A DNA stretch of 64,000 bases from Chenopodium formosanum. Its lineage: Eukaryota; Streptophyta; Magnoliopsida; Caryophyllales; Amaranthaceae. Each line of letters opens with the position of its first letter. Position 1 is the stretch's first letter. The stretch covers positions 7,083,501-7,147,500 of the forward strand of contig CM044879.1 of NCBI GenBank assembly GCA_024500155.1. Reading direction: 5' to 3'. Made by a program: the position numbers and the translations under genes. Positions 12,139 through 23,488 of this stretch are shown here, piece by piece. The notes below the pieces were generated by a model, which ran no database searches, was not told the origin of the DNA, and saw nothing but the letters and a program-made list of their open reading frames with translations.

Positions 12139-13109
12139 CAGTGGCGGAGCCAGAATTTTTACTCCGGGGGGACAAATTTTAGATGTTCAAAAATTTGACA
12201 AAAAACTCAATAAAAAAAATTGCTCACATAAATTTTTTAATATTTAATTATTTAAAATTTTATATGACAATCTTTCCTATATGGAAAAGAGAAGTTAAAA
12301 ATTCCATAATAGGATTACATAACTCAGGAATAAATTCAAATCAGTTACTTTATTATAAAATAAAATACTTAGCCGACCTTCAAACAATTTGATTATAGAT
12401 ATGAAGGGGCTTGGGTAATAGGATTACATTCTAGAAATATAAACGCCACAATGAAGATTTTGTAGTCATTACACTGTACCCCGTACATAAATAAATTTGG
12501 AAATTTAGTTACAAAGTATTAATAAATGGTAATCTATTAAAAAAATGAAATAGAATTTAGGCACACATAATAAAATAGATTATAAATTATGGAGGTGTAT
12601 GTGTATTCGTTAATGAAATGTATGAACCAACTCATTGGTGATCAACAAATAGTAGTTAATCATTTTTTGTTTTTTTTGAAGAAATAGTAGTTAATCAAAT
12701 AATTAAACGAGAGTGGTAATGAACTTCATGTTATAATACTTTATATAAATTATAAAATGAAATCCAAATACATGGAATAAAGCAAGTATTAAATAAAATC
12801 CAAAAGAAAAAAGAAATCGAAAAAAAAACTACAGTATTATTAAATGAAATGTCAAAAGTAAGCTAAAAAAAATGAAATCTCAAAATAAAAAATGTGAGAT
12901 TTGGGGCTTGAACCTGGGTCAAAATAAGGAGGGGTGACACCTATATTCACTCACTTTAACCACTAGACCATGTTCACTTTTGTGATACATTGCATATCTA
13001 TATTGTATTTATATCTTTTAACTGCATCATACAAGCAAAAAAAAAAAGAAAAAAAATCGAAAATGGGGGGACAGCTGTCCCCCCATGTTCTAACGTGGCT
13101 CCGCCACTG
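12139..13109. mobile_element. Non-autonomous hAT-type element
   Basis: Ends are CAGTGGCGGAGCCAGAAT and, inverted, GTGGCTCCGCCACTG. The 8-bp duplication TGGATCTC flanks it exactly (12131-12138 and 13110-13117). An 8-bp duplication and CAGTGGCGGA ends suit the hAT superfamily. No transposase is seen. A second element of the same kind lies at 45508-46135. Confidence 0.85.
12903..12973 (-). repeat. tRNA-like A-box/B-box relic inside the hAT element
   Basis: The minus strand reads CATGGTCTAGTGGTTAAAGT and, about 50 bases on, CCAGGTTCAAGCCCC. These match the pol III A-box and B-box layout of tRNA-derived SINEs. No full cloverleaf could be drawn, so it is a relic or a chance match, not a tRNA gene. 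Confidence 0.4.
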
Positions 13110-13439
13110 TGGATCTCCTTCTTCCCCTGTAGGTGACAATGACGACATCAATGGTGAAGGAGAGAAACGGGGTCATTCATGGTGGAAGAGAGAGAAAGTT
13201 TAATTCTCGAATTTTTTGAAAAATGCCCAACAAATCGAATTGGGGCTTTCTTATAAGATGTATAATTGTTGAAATTGATTGTCCCATATGATTGTATGTT
13301 GAATTGTGAGCATTTTGATAACATATGCATGTATTTTGGTTGAGAAATAAGCAAGTTATGCTATACCCATAACCTTAGTACGAAATCTTCAATGGAGGTT
13401 CCACCATTGTTATACATATTATCAAACAAATTATAAATA

Positions 13440-13968
13440 TCCCCAAACAAGTTATACATATCCTTTATTGGATGGATGGTATCTTCTATTGGCTACATGA
13501 TATCATGGTTAGATGATATCTTTTGTTTGCTATATGATATCATTTATGTTTGAGTCTATGATATCATCTATTGGTTATATGATATAATGACTGGATGATA
13601 TCCTCTATTGGCTATATGTGATCATCCAGCCAATAGAAAATATCATCTAGCTAGTAAAAATATCATTCAGCCACTAAATGATATCATATAGTCAATAAAG
13701 GATATCATCCGGCCAATGAAGGATACCATCAGCTAATTAAGGATATCGTATAACCAAAAAATAATATCATCCAGTTAGTAGAGGATATCATCCAACCAAT
13801 AGAGGATATCATCCAGCTAGTAGAAATATCATCCAGCCAATAAAGGATACAATATAGTCAATAAAGGATATCATCCAGTTAGTAGAGGATATCATCTAGC
13901 CAATAGAGGATATCATCCGGCCAATAGAGGATATCATCCCGCCAATTGAGGATATCAAAAATCTGCAT
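13440..13968. repeat. Minisatellite of ~21-26 bp units that changes orientation midway
   Basis: Units on the right half read GATATCATCCAGCCAATAGA with variation. On the left half (to about 13625) they read as the reverse complement (TCTATTGGCTATATGATATC). The switch at about 13618-13640 makes the array a large imperfect palindrome. The spaced repeats are not CRISPR: units are degenerate and spacers are part of the unit. Confidence 0.75.
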
Positions 13969-14040
13969 TTTGTCAGTCCAGACTGATGAAACATTTTGTC
14001 AGTCCGGACTGACACAATACCTTCTCTATATTTATTCCTA

Positions 14041-14196
14041 CTAGATTTCGGCTTTGCGTGGCTTGATTTTTTTTTCTTAATAGCAAAAATATTTCATAGA
14101 TTAAAAGTCATACGACATCTACAATAGAGATTTCCAGTGGAACATCCACATACGACATCTACAATAGAGATTAAAAGTCATACGACATCTACATAA
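14041..14196. repeat. Possible minus-strand Helitron end and a short tandem repeat
   Basis: At 14040 the plus strand reads ACTAGATTTCGGCTTTGCGT, whose complement ends in CTAGT like the Helitrons here, although the hairpin is poor. At 14100-14195 the unit AGTCATACGACATCTACA is present three times. Confidence 0.3.
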
Positions 14197-14578
14197 GATA
14201 TTGAATTAAATAAAATTTTCCTTCATAAAAACTACAATCATCAAATAGATCTTGCACTGTGGAACATCTCCCGCTTATATCGCTGGAAAATACAACCTTA
14301 TTGGAAACACAATCTAACAATCCTTTGTAGCCGTGAAGATGTGTTCCTTCTAATTCATCTGTTTGTATTCGAAAAGTTGATAACTTTTTCACCAACAAAA
14401 TAATTTCACGACAATCCATTAGATCTAATATCATGGATTTAAAACTAAGAATTTTTTCCCCGAATAGAAGAGATAAACTTTGTCTTTCGAAGGAGATCGG
14501 GGAAACCCTTGTTTTTCGAAGGAGATCGAAAACTCTTTCTTTCGAGGGAGAATAGTTCCTCCCATAAGGAGGAAGCAT
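14189..14578 (-). CDS. Hypothetical 129-residue ORF
   Basis: Starts MLPPYGRNYSPSKERVFDLL and ends EGKFYLIQYLM. I do not recognise the protein. The stretch upstream on the minus strand is pyrimidine-rich (CTCTCTTCTCCTTCCGG near 14690-14710), as plant 5' leaders often are. The coding part holds a repeated TTCGAAGGAGATCG block. It may be a captured gene fragment or a chance ORF. There is no neighbouring exon I can join to it. Confidence 0.2.
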   Translation of the reverse strand: MLPPYGRNYSPSKERVFDLLRKTRVSPISFERQSLSLLFGEKILSFKSMILDLMDCREIILLVKKLSTFRIQTDELEGTHLHGYKGLLDCVSNKVVFSSDISGRCSTVQDLFDDCSFYEGKFYLIQYLM

Positions 14579-14953
14579 TATTATAAACCTAAAAAAACTT
14601 TACAGAAATAAAAATTAGGCTTTCCACCGGTTAAAACTGATAGAAGCCCATTTAGAATTCAACAATGAAGGCTAGGATTTTGGAGAGAGGCCGGAAGGAG
14701 AAGAGAGAAGAGAGGAGAGAGGAGAGAGAGAAACTCATATAAGGTCATCTTTTTGCGTGCCTTGACTTAGTACCACTGTCAAGATATTTTTAATGTTTTG
14801 GCTAACTAAATAACAACACGTAAATCCAGCATGGAAAATCTCGTATTGCATCACTGTATGGTTAAGTTGCTTTCCAGTGGTCTCCCTTTTGGTACGAGAT
14901 TCATTATCCAATAGACCAAAACCCATACACATAGTGATTAAAATTGGAGAAAT

Positions 14954-15022
14954 GATTTTGGCACACCCCTATGTGAGAACACAGTTTTCTATGCTCTTCT
15001 CACATAGGGGTGTGCCAAAATC
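14954..15022. repeat. Perfect 26-bp inverted repeat with 17-nt loop
   Basis: GATTTTGGCACACCCCTATG (continuing TGAGAA) at 14954-14979 is exactly matched by its reverse complement at 14997-15022. A further half-copy GGTGTGTCAAAATCAATTTT follows. It is probably a tiny hairpin MITE; transcribed, it would form a miRNA-precursor-like stem. Confidence 0.7.
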
Positions 15023-15627
15023 AATAAATGGTGTGTCAAAATCAATTTTCTTAAAATTGAGATTCTACATTAGATTGGTAAAATGTATATGATCAAATTG
15101 GTAAAATCAAATTATAGGACCGTAGAAGTTTACAAAGCTAAAAAAAACTTAAAATAATACTAAATAATTAACTAAACAACATGTATTTTAAAGAAAGATA
15201 GTGAGGTTAATAATTTATTGAAAGTAATGAATGTGAGAGGAAAAATATAATAAAATAAGTAGTAGTGGATTTGAGTGGGGACCATGAGAGGAGAGAGATA
15301 TAATATTCTAATGTGGCTTTTTGCCAAAAAGGGAAGAGTAACACTTATTAAAACACGGCCGAATTTGGTAAGTGTAACACTTATTAAAACACGGAGGGAG
15401 TAGTAATATTTATTGAATAACCCTTGAATGACAAAGCTACCCCTACAACATAGACATAGTAACCCTTACATTACTAAGTAACCCCTACCCTAACAGAGTA
15501 ACCCCCATAACACTAGCTAATCAAGTAACTTCATGGACTCATGGTTCACATATAAAAGCTAGTGATGACTAAAGCCTGATTTTCAAGATAAGCGATAAGA
15601 ATAATAATATATAGGACTTTTTATCGA
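15023..15627. other. Intergenic DNA with repeat fragments
   Basis: Contains a twice-repeated GTAACACTTATTAAAACACG ending in GGAGGGAG (15335-15400, a Stowaway-like terminus). It also has a reverse-oriented GTAACCCCTA cluster (15414-15535) of the family at 2108 and 3740. No gene seen. Confidence 0.5.
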
Positions 15628-16195
15628 AAACTATTTAATAAAACCAAATTTTGTGAGAAATTACCTGATAAAAATGTATAATAAACTACCTAATAAAGGT
15701 AAAATGTTACCTAAAAAAAGATAAAATGTTGTAAAATACTACTTATACCGGATTTCCACCATTGACCAACCCAAAAACACTCTCGAAACCACCGCGCGCT
15801 TTCATTCCCAAAATTAACAAAACTTGCTTGAAATCGCATCCACCACACCTAAATCACCTTTCAACCCCAAAACCAACATTACTAACCCCAAAAATCACCA
15901 TCCCGAAGCACTAATTTACATTCACCAACTCATAATACCTCCAATCACCTCGAAAATAATCTTACCACCTTGAATACCAACCTTCACGGTGATTTTGGGG
16001 GTGTTTAATTTTGAGGTGGATCATCAATGTCGCGCATAAAATAAATCAACTGTGGAAATATCTTACAACATTTTACCCTTAATTGGGTAGTTTTTTACAA
16101 CATTTTTTTTATTAGGTAGTTTCTCACAAAATTTAGGTTTCATTAGGTAATTTCTCACAAAATTCAATAGGTAATTTCTCACAAAATTCAATAAT
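15628..16195. mobile_element. Foldback-like element with inverted subterminal repeats
   Basis: The left part contains AAATTTTGTGAGAAATTACC and AAACTACCTAATAAAGGT. The right part contains their inverses repeated (TTAGGTAGTTTCTCACAAAA, three related copies). Related units recur at 31930-32060. The interior is CCACC-rich and has no ORF. Exact ends were not determined. Confidence 0.4.
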
Positions 16196-16564
16196 AAATA
16201 CAACACGTAAATAGTGATTCTAATATAATACTAACATTACAAAATTAAAATAGTTTTATAAGTATCTTCACATACCTATATAGTTAAAATAGTATATTAT
16301 AAAGTCATAAAATATAGATACATATACTAATTTAGTTATATATTAAAGGAGAATTAAAAATGACCGTGATATTTTCTGATTAAAAAATCCCCCATCAAAA
16401 ATTATTCTTTCTTTCTTACCAAATATTTTTAAGAAATACTTGGGTTTGGTAATTGGTATACTATATTTTTACCATTATATGTCATATAATTAAAATATTA
16501 TTCATATTTTTATTCATCAATCACTACAATATCTTAAGTTGTGTCAATCTATATTACACAGGCC

Positions 16565-17070
16565 TAGAGGTGTCAATCGGTTTTTCGGTTCGGTTTTCAG
16601 TTCAGTTTATCAAATTTCCGTTTGTAACGGGTCGGTTTATAACGGGTTTAAATAATTAACGGGTCGGTTCAGTTCGGTTTTAAATAAAATCGGGTTAGTT
16701 CGGTTTGGGTTTTTTTAACTACGGTTTCTATTCGGGTCCGTTCTAATCAGATCGGTCTGTAATCAGTTCGGGTCATAATTGGTTCGGGTTGAATTCAACA
16801 GTTTGAAAATGGATTTTTTCGGTTTTAAGCGGGTATCGGGTCAAAACAGATCGGGTCCTAATCGGGTCGGGTTGTAATCGGTTCAGGTCATAATCGGTTC
16901 GGGTTTAACTTGGTCAGTTTGAAAACGGGGTTTTCCAATTTAGAATGGTTTTCGGGTCAAAACAGATCGGATCCTAATCGGGTCGGGTTATAACCGGGTC
17001 GGGTTATAATCGGTTCGGGTCATAATCGGTTCCGGTTGCACTCAATCGATTTAAAACCGAGTTTTGGTTC
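16565..17070 (+). repeat. GGTTCGGGTC-type tandem degenerate repeat
   Basis: Dozens of CGGGTCGGGT / ATCGGTTCGG units of 8-16 bases after AGAGGTGTCAATCGG. It is similar in style to the TAGGGATG-started G-rich elements at 23199 and 33434 and probably non-coding. Confidence 0.55.
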
Positions 17071-17277
17071 AAAACAAATTGGGTTAAATCCTAACTTATA
17101 AAGTCACAATTAATTAATAAGGGTCATGAAACAAGTTGGGTTGATTGAATAGTGAGTTAAACAAATCAAGTGAGTTAAAATATAATTGAGCAGGTTATGA
17201 AGAATTGGGTTAAATCCTAACTCACAAAGTCACAAATATAGGCCAACTATAGGTTAAGTCAATTGTTACATAACTAA

Positions 17278-17607
17278 GGCCCTGTTCACTTCACCTTAAA
17301 AAAATAACATTAAGTAAAAATAATTTCAGTTTAGTAAAAATAAGTTCAATTCAGCAAAATTAATTTCAGTTCAGTAAAAAAAATTTCGGTTTAGTAAAAA
17401 TAAGTTCAGCTCTGTAAAATTCAGTTTTCTTAAAGAAGAATTATAATAGAAATTAAGTAAAAATAATTTCAGTTCAACAAAAATAATTTAAGTTCAGTAA
17501 AATTAATTTAAGTTCAGTAAAAATAATTTGAGTTCAGCAAAATATAATTTTATTTTAGTAAAAAAATAATTTTATTTCAGCAAAAATAAGATGAAGTGAA
17601 CGGGGCT
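17278..17607. mobile_element. Tourist-like MITE, second family (TTCAGTAAAAATAA-rich)
   Basis: Begins GGCCCTGTTCACTTCACC and ends ATGAAGTGAACGGGGCT; TAA lies on both sides. The interior repeats AATTTCAGTTCAGTAAAAAT. Relatives occur at 39489-39815 and 49095-49406. Confidence 0.75.
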
Positions 17608-17684
17608 TAAATATTATTGTAGTTATTCTATTGCATTAAAAAACACATTAATCAAACACAATAAATTATAGTAACTCTTTATAA

Positions 17685-17723
17685 AATTTGGTAAATCCGT
17701 ATGTTGCACGGAATTTAGGCTAG
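17685..17723 (+). mobile_element. Helitron 3' end
   Basis: CCGTATGTTGCACGG hairpin, then GAATTTAGGCTAG before host T. A degraded relative (TTGCATGGAACTTAGGCTAA) is at 38216-38236. The 5' end is not identified. Confidence 0.5.
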
Positions 17724-18113
17724 TATTTTACAAATATAATAAATGTAGACATAGATATCTTTTATCAATATCCAACAACTTAACTGCATTTTCAAGATAT
17801 GATATAATATATGCCGTTCTGATTTCTGTTAGGTAAATTCTTACGGTGGTTGCCATTTGTGTCAGTATACATATAATGATATAATACGATATCATTTACA
17901 TGAGCGCAATAATGCAAACAGCACAATAGTGTTCCCTATTCCAAAAACATGTGAGCAAATATGCATATAATATTATAATATGATATTTCGATATCATTTA
18001 CAAGTTACAAAGTTTTACTAAATGTGATCCCTACTAATTCCGGCTTAATGGAGTGCAATTAATTGTTTTCCTACTTTACAACGTACAAGTTACATACGTC
18101 ATATCTTTCTATC

Positions 18114-18120
18114 TATATAA
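18114..18120 (+). promoter_or_regulatory. TATA box of CYP87-type copy A
   Basis: TATATAA, 94 bases before the ATG. The surrounding TCTTTCTATCTATATAATGT block is conserved upstream of copy B (39881), which supports a functional core promoter. Confidence 0.6.
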
Positions 18121-18213
18121 TGTGGCTTCAACAAATGCTACAAAATACAAGCTATATACATTTAATCTATAGCTCTTTCTTGTCTTTTTACTAAAATAAA
18201 GCTAGCGTAAGAT

Positions 18214-21200
18214 ATGTCTCCGATTGTAGTGAGCCTTGTAGGAGTGGTGATCATAATAAGCATCACACATTTGTTCTTTACAAGGAAGAAACCATCAACA
18301 TACCATGGCAAACTCCCCCCGGGTTCAATGGGTTTGCCATTTCTTGGCGAAACACGTCAATACTTTGCCCCGTATTCTTCCTTCGACATTCCCCCCTTTA
18401 TCAAACAACGGGTGCTCAGGTAAATTAATACTCCGTCCGAATTGAATGTGCTTCTTTTTCTTAGCACATAATATTTGGTGACCTATTTTTGTCGATATAA
18501 TTTCATATTCCAAGAATATACATCAAATTACATAATCTAATAACATCTAATTTGATTCTGCAACTTTTATTTTATATACGAGTATAACAAGAAAAATAAT
18601 TATAAAAGTTGTGTAAAAAGTCAATGCATGTTAGGGTTATATAACGTTAGGGTACTGTAATACAAAAGTGCAAAAAATGACCTAATATACATGGTTTGGT
18701 AATTAACGTTGTAGGTATGGTTCAATATTCAAAACAAGTTTAGTTGGGACGCCATTGATAATTTCAGCGGATCCAGAACTTAACCACATAATCTTTCAAC
18801 AAGAGGGTCAAGCTTTTGAAAGCTGGTATCCAACCACATTCACACAAATTTTCGGACCCGAAAATCTTAGCACCTTAAAAGATATCATGTACAAATACCT
18901 TAAAAACATGGTGCTTAGTTTGTTTGGTCCTGAGAGCCTTAAAAAGATGATATTTGAAGTTGAAGATGAAGTACTTTCCCATCTGAATCAGTGGTGTGAC
19001 ATGGACACAGTTGAGCTCAAAGATGCGACAGCTAAGGTACATAGTTGATTAACATTACATGTCTATATATTATATACTTGATCGGGTAATTCAATTCAAA
19101 TGTAATCAATTAAGCAAGCTTGGTGGAGTTAGAGGAGAACGTACTTACATTGTGACTTTAAAGTCACAACTTTAAACCTTAGTAACTACATTTGTTTAGG
19201 GAGATTATTCCCTTACCTCCCTTTCTACTCTCAAGCGTTGATATCCATAGATAGATGGGTTGACTTAACCTGTGACTCTGTGAGAAGTGCTAATTTAGTG
19301 TGAAGGTTACTCATTTATGTATCATGAGTTTGTAGTAATTTCTATGATACATCTTGCAGATGATTTTCAATTTGACAGCCAAAAAGCTAATTAGTCACGA
19401 TGCCGAAAGCTCTTCAGAGAATCTAAGAGAGAACTTCGATGATTTTATCAAAGGATTGATCTCTTTTCCTTTGAACATTCCTGGCACAGCATATTACAAG
19501 TGCTTACAAGTAAATTTCTTTAACTTTCTTTGCCTTCCATTTTGCCTCGACCTTGTAGTCTCTAACTAAGTATGAATTTACCAATTCAATATAATGTGAA
19601 TTTAGGGAAGAAAGAAGGCAATGAAGATGTTGACAAAATTGCTCCAGGAAAGAAAGATGAGGCCTAGGAAACACAACGAAGATTTTTTCGATTACGTACT
19701 CGAGGAGCTATCAAAGGAGGGAACACTTCTAACAGAAGGGATTGCTTTAGACCTAATGTTTGTGCTTCTCTTTGCGAGTTTTGAGACTACCTCTACTACT
19801 CTTACTTTAGCCATCAAATTTCTCACGGACAATCCTCTTGTGCTACAAAAACTTACGGTATGGTTTATTTTTTGCTTTAATTTGACCTAATCGAGTAAGA
19901 TATTTACAGTTGAATTTACACACAAGCGAACTAATTCACAGGAAGAGCATGAGATGATTCTCAAAAGTCGTGAAATTGTATCCGATAATCGCCTTTCATG
20001 GAAAGATTACAAATCTATGACTTACACTTTCATGGTAATGTTTATTTTATTTTATTTTTGTAACACAATTTTTTTTTCATTTACTTGTGTTAGCCAATAA
20101 TACTATATTACTATCTATTTGATAATTTTAAAAGTTTACCAAATTGTACAAATTTAAAATCCTTTCGTACTTTTAGGGACTGTTCTCATTGAATGAACTG
20201 AACTGAATATTTTATAAGAGAAGGAAATTAGGAGCTGAACTTAACTGAACTGAATTTCAACGTTTGAGAACAGACCCTTAGTTATATATTTGGTACTCCC
20301 TCGGTCCTTAAAGTACATTCTTGTTTTTAGCATGTATTTAGAGAGAAGTAGGAATGCAATTTAGGGACGGATGTATTGACTTACTTCTAGAGCAGGCAAT
20401 TGTTTACCTAACCCCAAATATCAACACTAAATCAACCGTTATTCAACCCACTTAAGTCAAACATGCATGTTACCTGAAAATCCGAAATCAACCAATAGTT
20501 GTAATAAATCAGAATTGTGATAATCTAAAAATGATTAGACCCATCTTGAGATACCCGAATCCAAATCAACTTCAATTACGGAGTATATGACTAAATCACC
20601 TATACCCTAAGTTATCCTAGAATTAATTGTTTACTATTGGGACAAATCAAATCCATAATCCTGTCGGTTCGTTGATGGTTGATATGATTAATGCTTAATA
20701 ATTATTTTTTTAAAAATGTTATTATATCCAGGTCATCAACGAAACACTAAGGCTGGCAAACATAGCTCCTGTAATTTCCAGAAAAGCAATAAAAGACGTC
20801 AGCTTCAAGGGTATGCATCAACCATGCATGTCATTATTAATTAATTAGTTAATTAAATGTTATTTAATCATTAGATATATTACGTACTCTATTATGTACA
20901 AGTACTATATAGACATTTATTATGCAATAAATCGTGTTACATGTTATCAGTGACCACTTGCTACATTTATACATTGATACAGTACTCTATGATGTAATAT
21001 ATAGACAACTATAAGAAGTTAGTTGCACTCATTTCTTTAGTATTATTAATCTTTGTATGCTTTATTATAATATGCATGTACTAATAAACATATTCCTATT
21101 GAGACATTTATTATAAATTGGTGGATAATAATGTAGGTTATACCATACCAGCTGGTTGGCCTGTCATGGTTTGCCCTCCGGCCGTACACTTAGACCCTTC

Positions 21201-21886
21201 TATCTATGAAAATCCCCTTGAATTCAATCCATCGAGATGGGAGGTACGTATTATAACTTTTATTAGATTGTTTTAATTATTCGTCATTTAAAAATATAAA
21301 TAACAATAATATTAGAGCCTTAGGGCCTGAACTGTGCTGAACTGAACTAATCTGAATATTTTATGAGAGAAGAAAATTAAAAACTGAACTGAATAGAAAA
21401 TAATCTGAAGAAAACAGACCCTTAATCCCAATAACGATATAATATAAGTATATAACTAATACAAGCTGAGCTGATGTTGAATTGAATTTATAGGGACGAG
21501 AAGTACATGGAGCAACCAAACATTTCATGGCTTTCGGGGGAGGTATGAGATTTTGTATCGGCGCAGATTTTAGCAAGGTGCAAATGGCTGTGTTTCTACA
21601 CTACTTAGTTACCAAGTATAGGTAAAGTTAAAATTCACACTATAATATATCATGTCCTCTTTATAGCAACGCATAATATATCAATTGCATTTTTGTGGAT
21701 GGAGAATTGTATTAACATACATATTTCGATTATAAATTTTTTTATTTTTTTGGTATTAATTGGATAGATAAATGAAATTCCAGGTGGAAGCCAATAAAAG
21801 GAGGGAACACCATTCGGACTCCAGGTTTACAATTTCCTGATGGCTTTCATGCTCGTTTTGCTACGAAATGCTCATCAACAAAATAA
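18214..21886 (+). CDS. Cytochrome P450, CYP87-type (tandem copy A), nine exons
   Basis: Heme monooxygenase of the CYP85 clan, probably ER-anchored. Exons: 18214-18419, 18715-19036, 19360-19509, 19606-19857, 19942-20034, 20732-20810, 21137-21243, 21494-21621, 21784-21886 (479 residues, all GT-AG). Visible in order: N-terminal membrane anchor, proline hinge LPPGSMGLPFLGET, I-helix LLFASFETTSTT with its acid and threonine, K-helix ETLRL (ExxR), FNPSRW, and heme loop FGGGMRFCIG with its cysteine. Family members in other plants oxidise sterols or triterpenoids (CYP87D16, beta-amyrin 16-alpha position); the substrate here is unknown. The CYP87 assignment is from remembered similarity in the I-helix and IPGTAYYKCLQ regions. 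It is a tandem duplicate of 39970-45149. Introns 5 and 7 carry MITEs absent from copy B. Confidence 0.9.
20176..20277. mobile_element. GAACT-rich MITE in P450 copy A intron 5
   Basis: GGGACTGTTCTCATTGAATG to GAGAACAGACCC, flanked by TTA on both sides (20173-20175, 20278-20280). Copy B intron 5 has the empty site with a single TTA (TTTTAGTTCATATATCTGGT), so the insertion follows the gene duplication or was missed by it. Confidence 0.85.
20296..20373. mobile_element. Small Stowaway-like MITE in P450 copy A intron 5
   Basis: CTCCCTCGGTCC opens and GGGACGGATG closes it, with TA on both sides. Copy B carries a different, larger insertion at about the same point. Confidence 0.5.
21323..21421. mobile_element. 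GAACT-rich MITE in P450 copy A intron 7
   Basis: GGGCCTGAACTGTGCTGAAC to AAAACAGACCC with TTA on both sides (21320-21322, 21422-21424). Copy B has AGAGCCTTAATTCCAAT, the unoccupied site with one TTA. Confidence 0.85.
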
Positions 21887-22920
21887 AGAAAGAATAAATA
21901 AAGTGTTACTTGTACAATATAATTTGTATTTTTTTTTTTAATTTTGAAAGAGGGTAAAACAACCCGAAATCCCAAGAGCGTCGAAAGAGGTGAGATCTAA
22001 GTTCAGGAAGATTTATCTTAACACGGTAAGATACAGGGTGCCCCATGAGTATCGTGGGTCACTCCTCCACTCCATGATCCTCATAATTTGTTTTAATATA
22101 CAACATATTTTTGTTATTACCAAAATTTTCACAATTATATAAATGTATACATGTTATAAATAGAATGTATCATATTTCTTCCTTTGTTAATCGAAGGGCA
22201 ATCACTAGCCTTTTGGCCAATGGTTAGAATGTATTTCTCTGTATGCTTTAATCATACTTTAAAGTTAATTTCCTTGAGAAAATAAATGTTATGAGTAATA
22301 ATAAAGATAAAACTTCTCTCTTTCAAAAAAGATAAAACTTCTCTATTGTAGAATTTTCTAATTCAATAAAGTGGTTTGTCAAAAAAAAAAAACATAATTC
22401 AATAAAGTGGTAAAAAGCAAAACAATATGGGCAGTTACGAAATGCATGGAATGTCTAAGAACGTGATTTGGAATTTGGATATTATTGCCAGTCCATATTG
22501 TTGAAGCCACAAGACCACAACCCATTATTGAGTAGACTAGAAACATTCACACCCGCCTCACAACATTAGAAGCCCATTTATAACATAGCTTTTTTTTTTT
22601 CTTCCAAGTAAGAACATAGCTCAATCTCATACATTGTTAAAGCTAAGATTGCAAAGTTCAGACTTATATTACAAGGGGTTGAATAGTTGGATCTTTAGGA
22701 ATGGGTTGTACCATTCATTTTATTGTATGGTTAGACTTTTTAGGTATCAAATCTTATACCAAGGGGGAAAACGTTTCTAATGATGCTATTTTCATAAGAG
22801 GCAAAAGCTACTTTCAAAATATGTTAATTTTATACCAGGAAACAAGAGTTACAAGGCTTTCTAAATGTCCTAAACATCCTAATGAGAAACTAGTTCAATA
22901 TTAATATTTAATACGTAACT
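21887..22920 (+). other. 3' flank of copy A, duplicated downstream of copy B
   Basis: TCACTCCTCCACTCCATGAT, ACATGTTATAAATAGAATGT and CAATAAAGTGGTAAAAAGCA all recur at 45240-46780 and, after inserted DNA, at 48820-48990. The P450 duplication therefore took about 1 kb of downstream sequence with it. Confidence 0.7.
22840..22904 (+). pseudogene. Possible fossil of a P450 C-terminal coding segment
   Basis: Translates as TRVTRLSKCPKHPNEKLVQY, resembling VTRFRFSKANPNEKLIYT in the last exon of the CYP716-like gene at 49673-49963. It is short and without the heme loop, so it is tentative: a relic of an older P450 copy in this locus. Confidence 0.35.
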
Positions 22921-23198
22921 TAATTTTATCTTATAATTAGGTTAGGTCCCGTGCCATGCACGGTAATTTTAATTATTATTTTTAAATTAACAATGAATTT
23001 TTTCTAAAATATTATATGGTGTAATAAATTTATTATAAAATACCCTATAATTAAAAGAGCCTATTTTCCCGGTTATTATTTTTAAAACGCATTTGACAAT
23101 ATGTATATTATATTTCATAAAAAAAATTGGTACAATTTTCTTGTCGTTAACCAAATGGGTTTCTTAAAACGTTGCACATTACACTTCTATAGTCACTT

Positions 23199-23421
23199 AG
23201 GGATGTTAATGGGGCGAGGCGGGGCGGATTTTGGCTTTTCAATCCCATCCCTGCCTAATATTGTCATTCCCATCCCCGTCCCGCCAAGTCCAATGCTAAA
23301 ACCATCCCCACCCCACCCGCCACTTGGATATCCATCCCCACCTATCCCCGCCTCCCAAATACAACAACACTACATAATTTAAATTACAACAAAAAAAATT
23401 CATTGTTTATATTATACTTTT

Positions 23422-23488
<67 letters not shown>

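Noticed and set aside
13440..13968. CRISPR-like regular repeats
   Set aside because: Units are degenerate, reverse direction midway and have no unique spacers; this is plant DNA.
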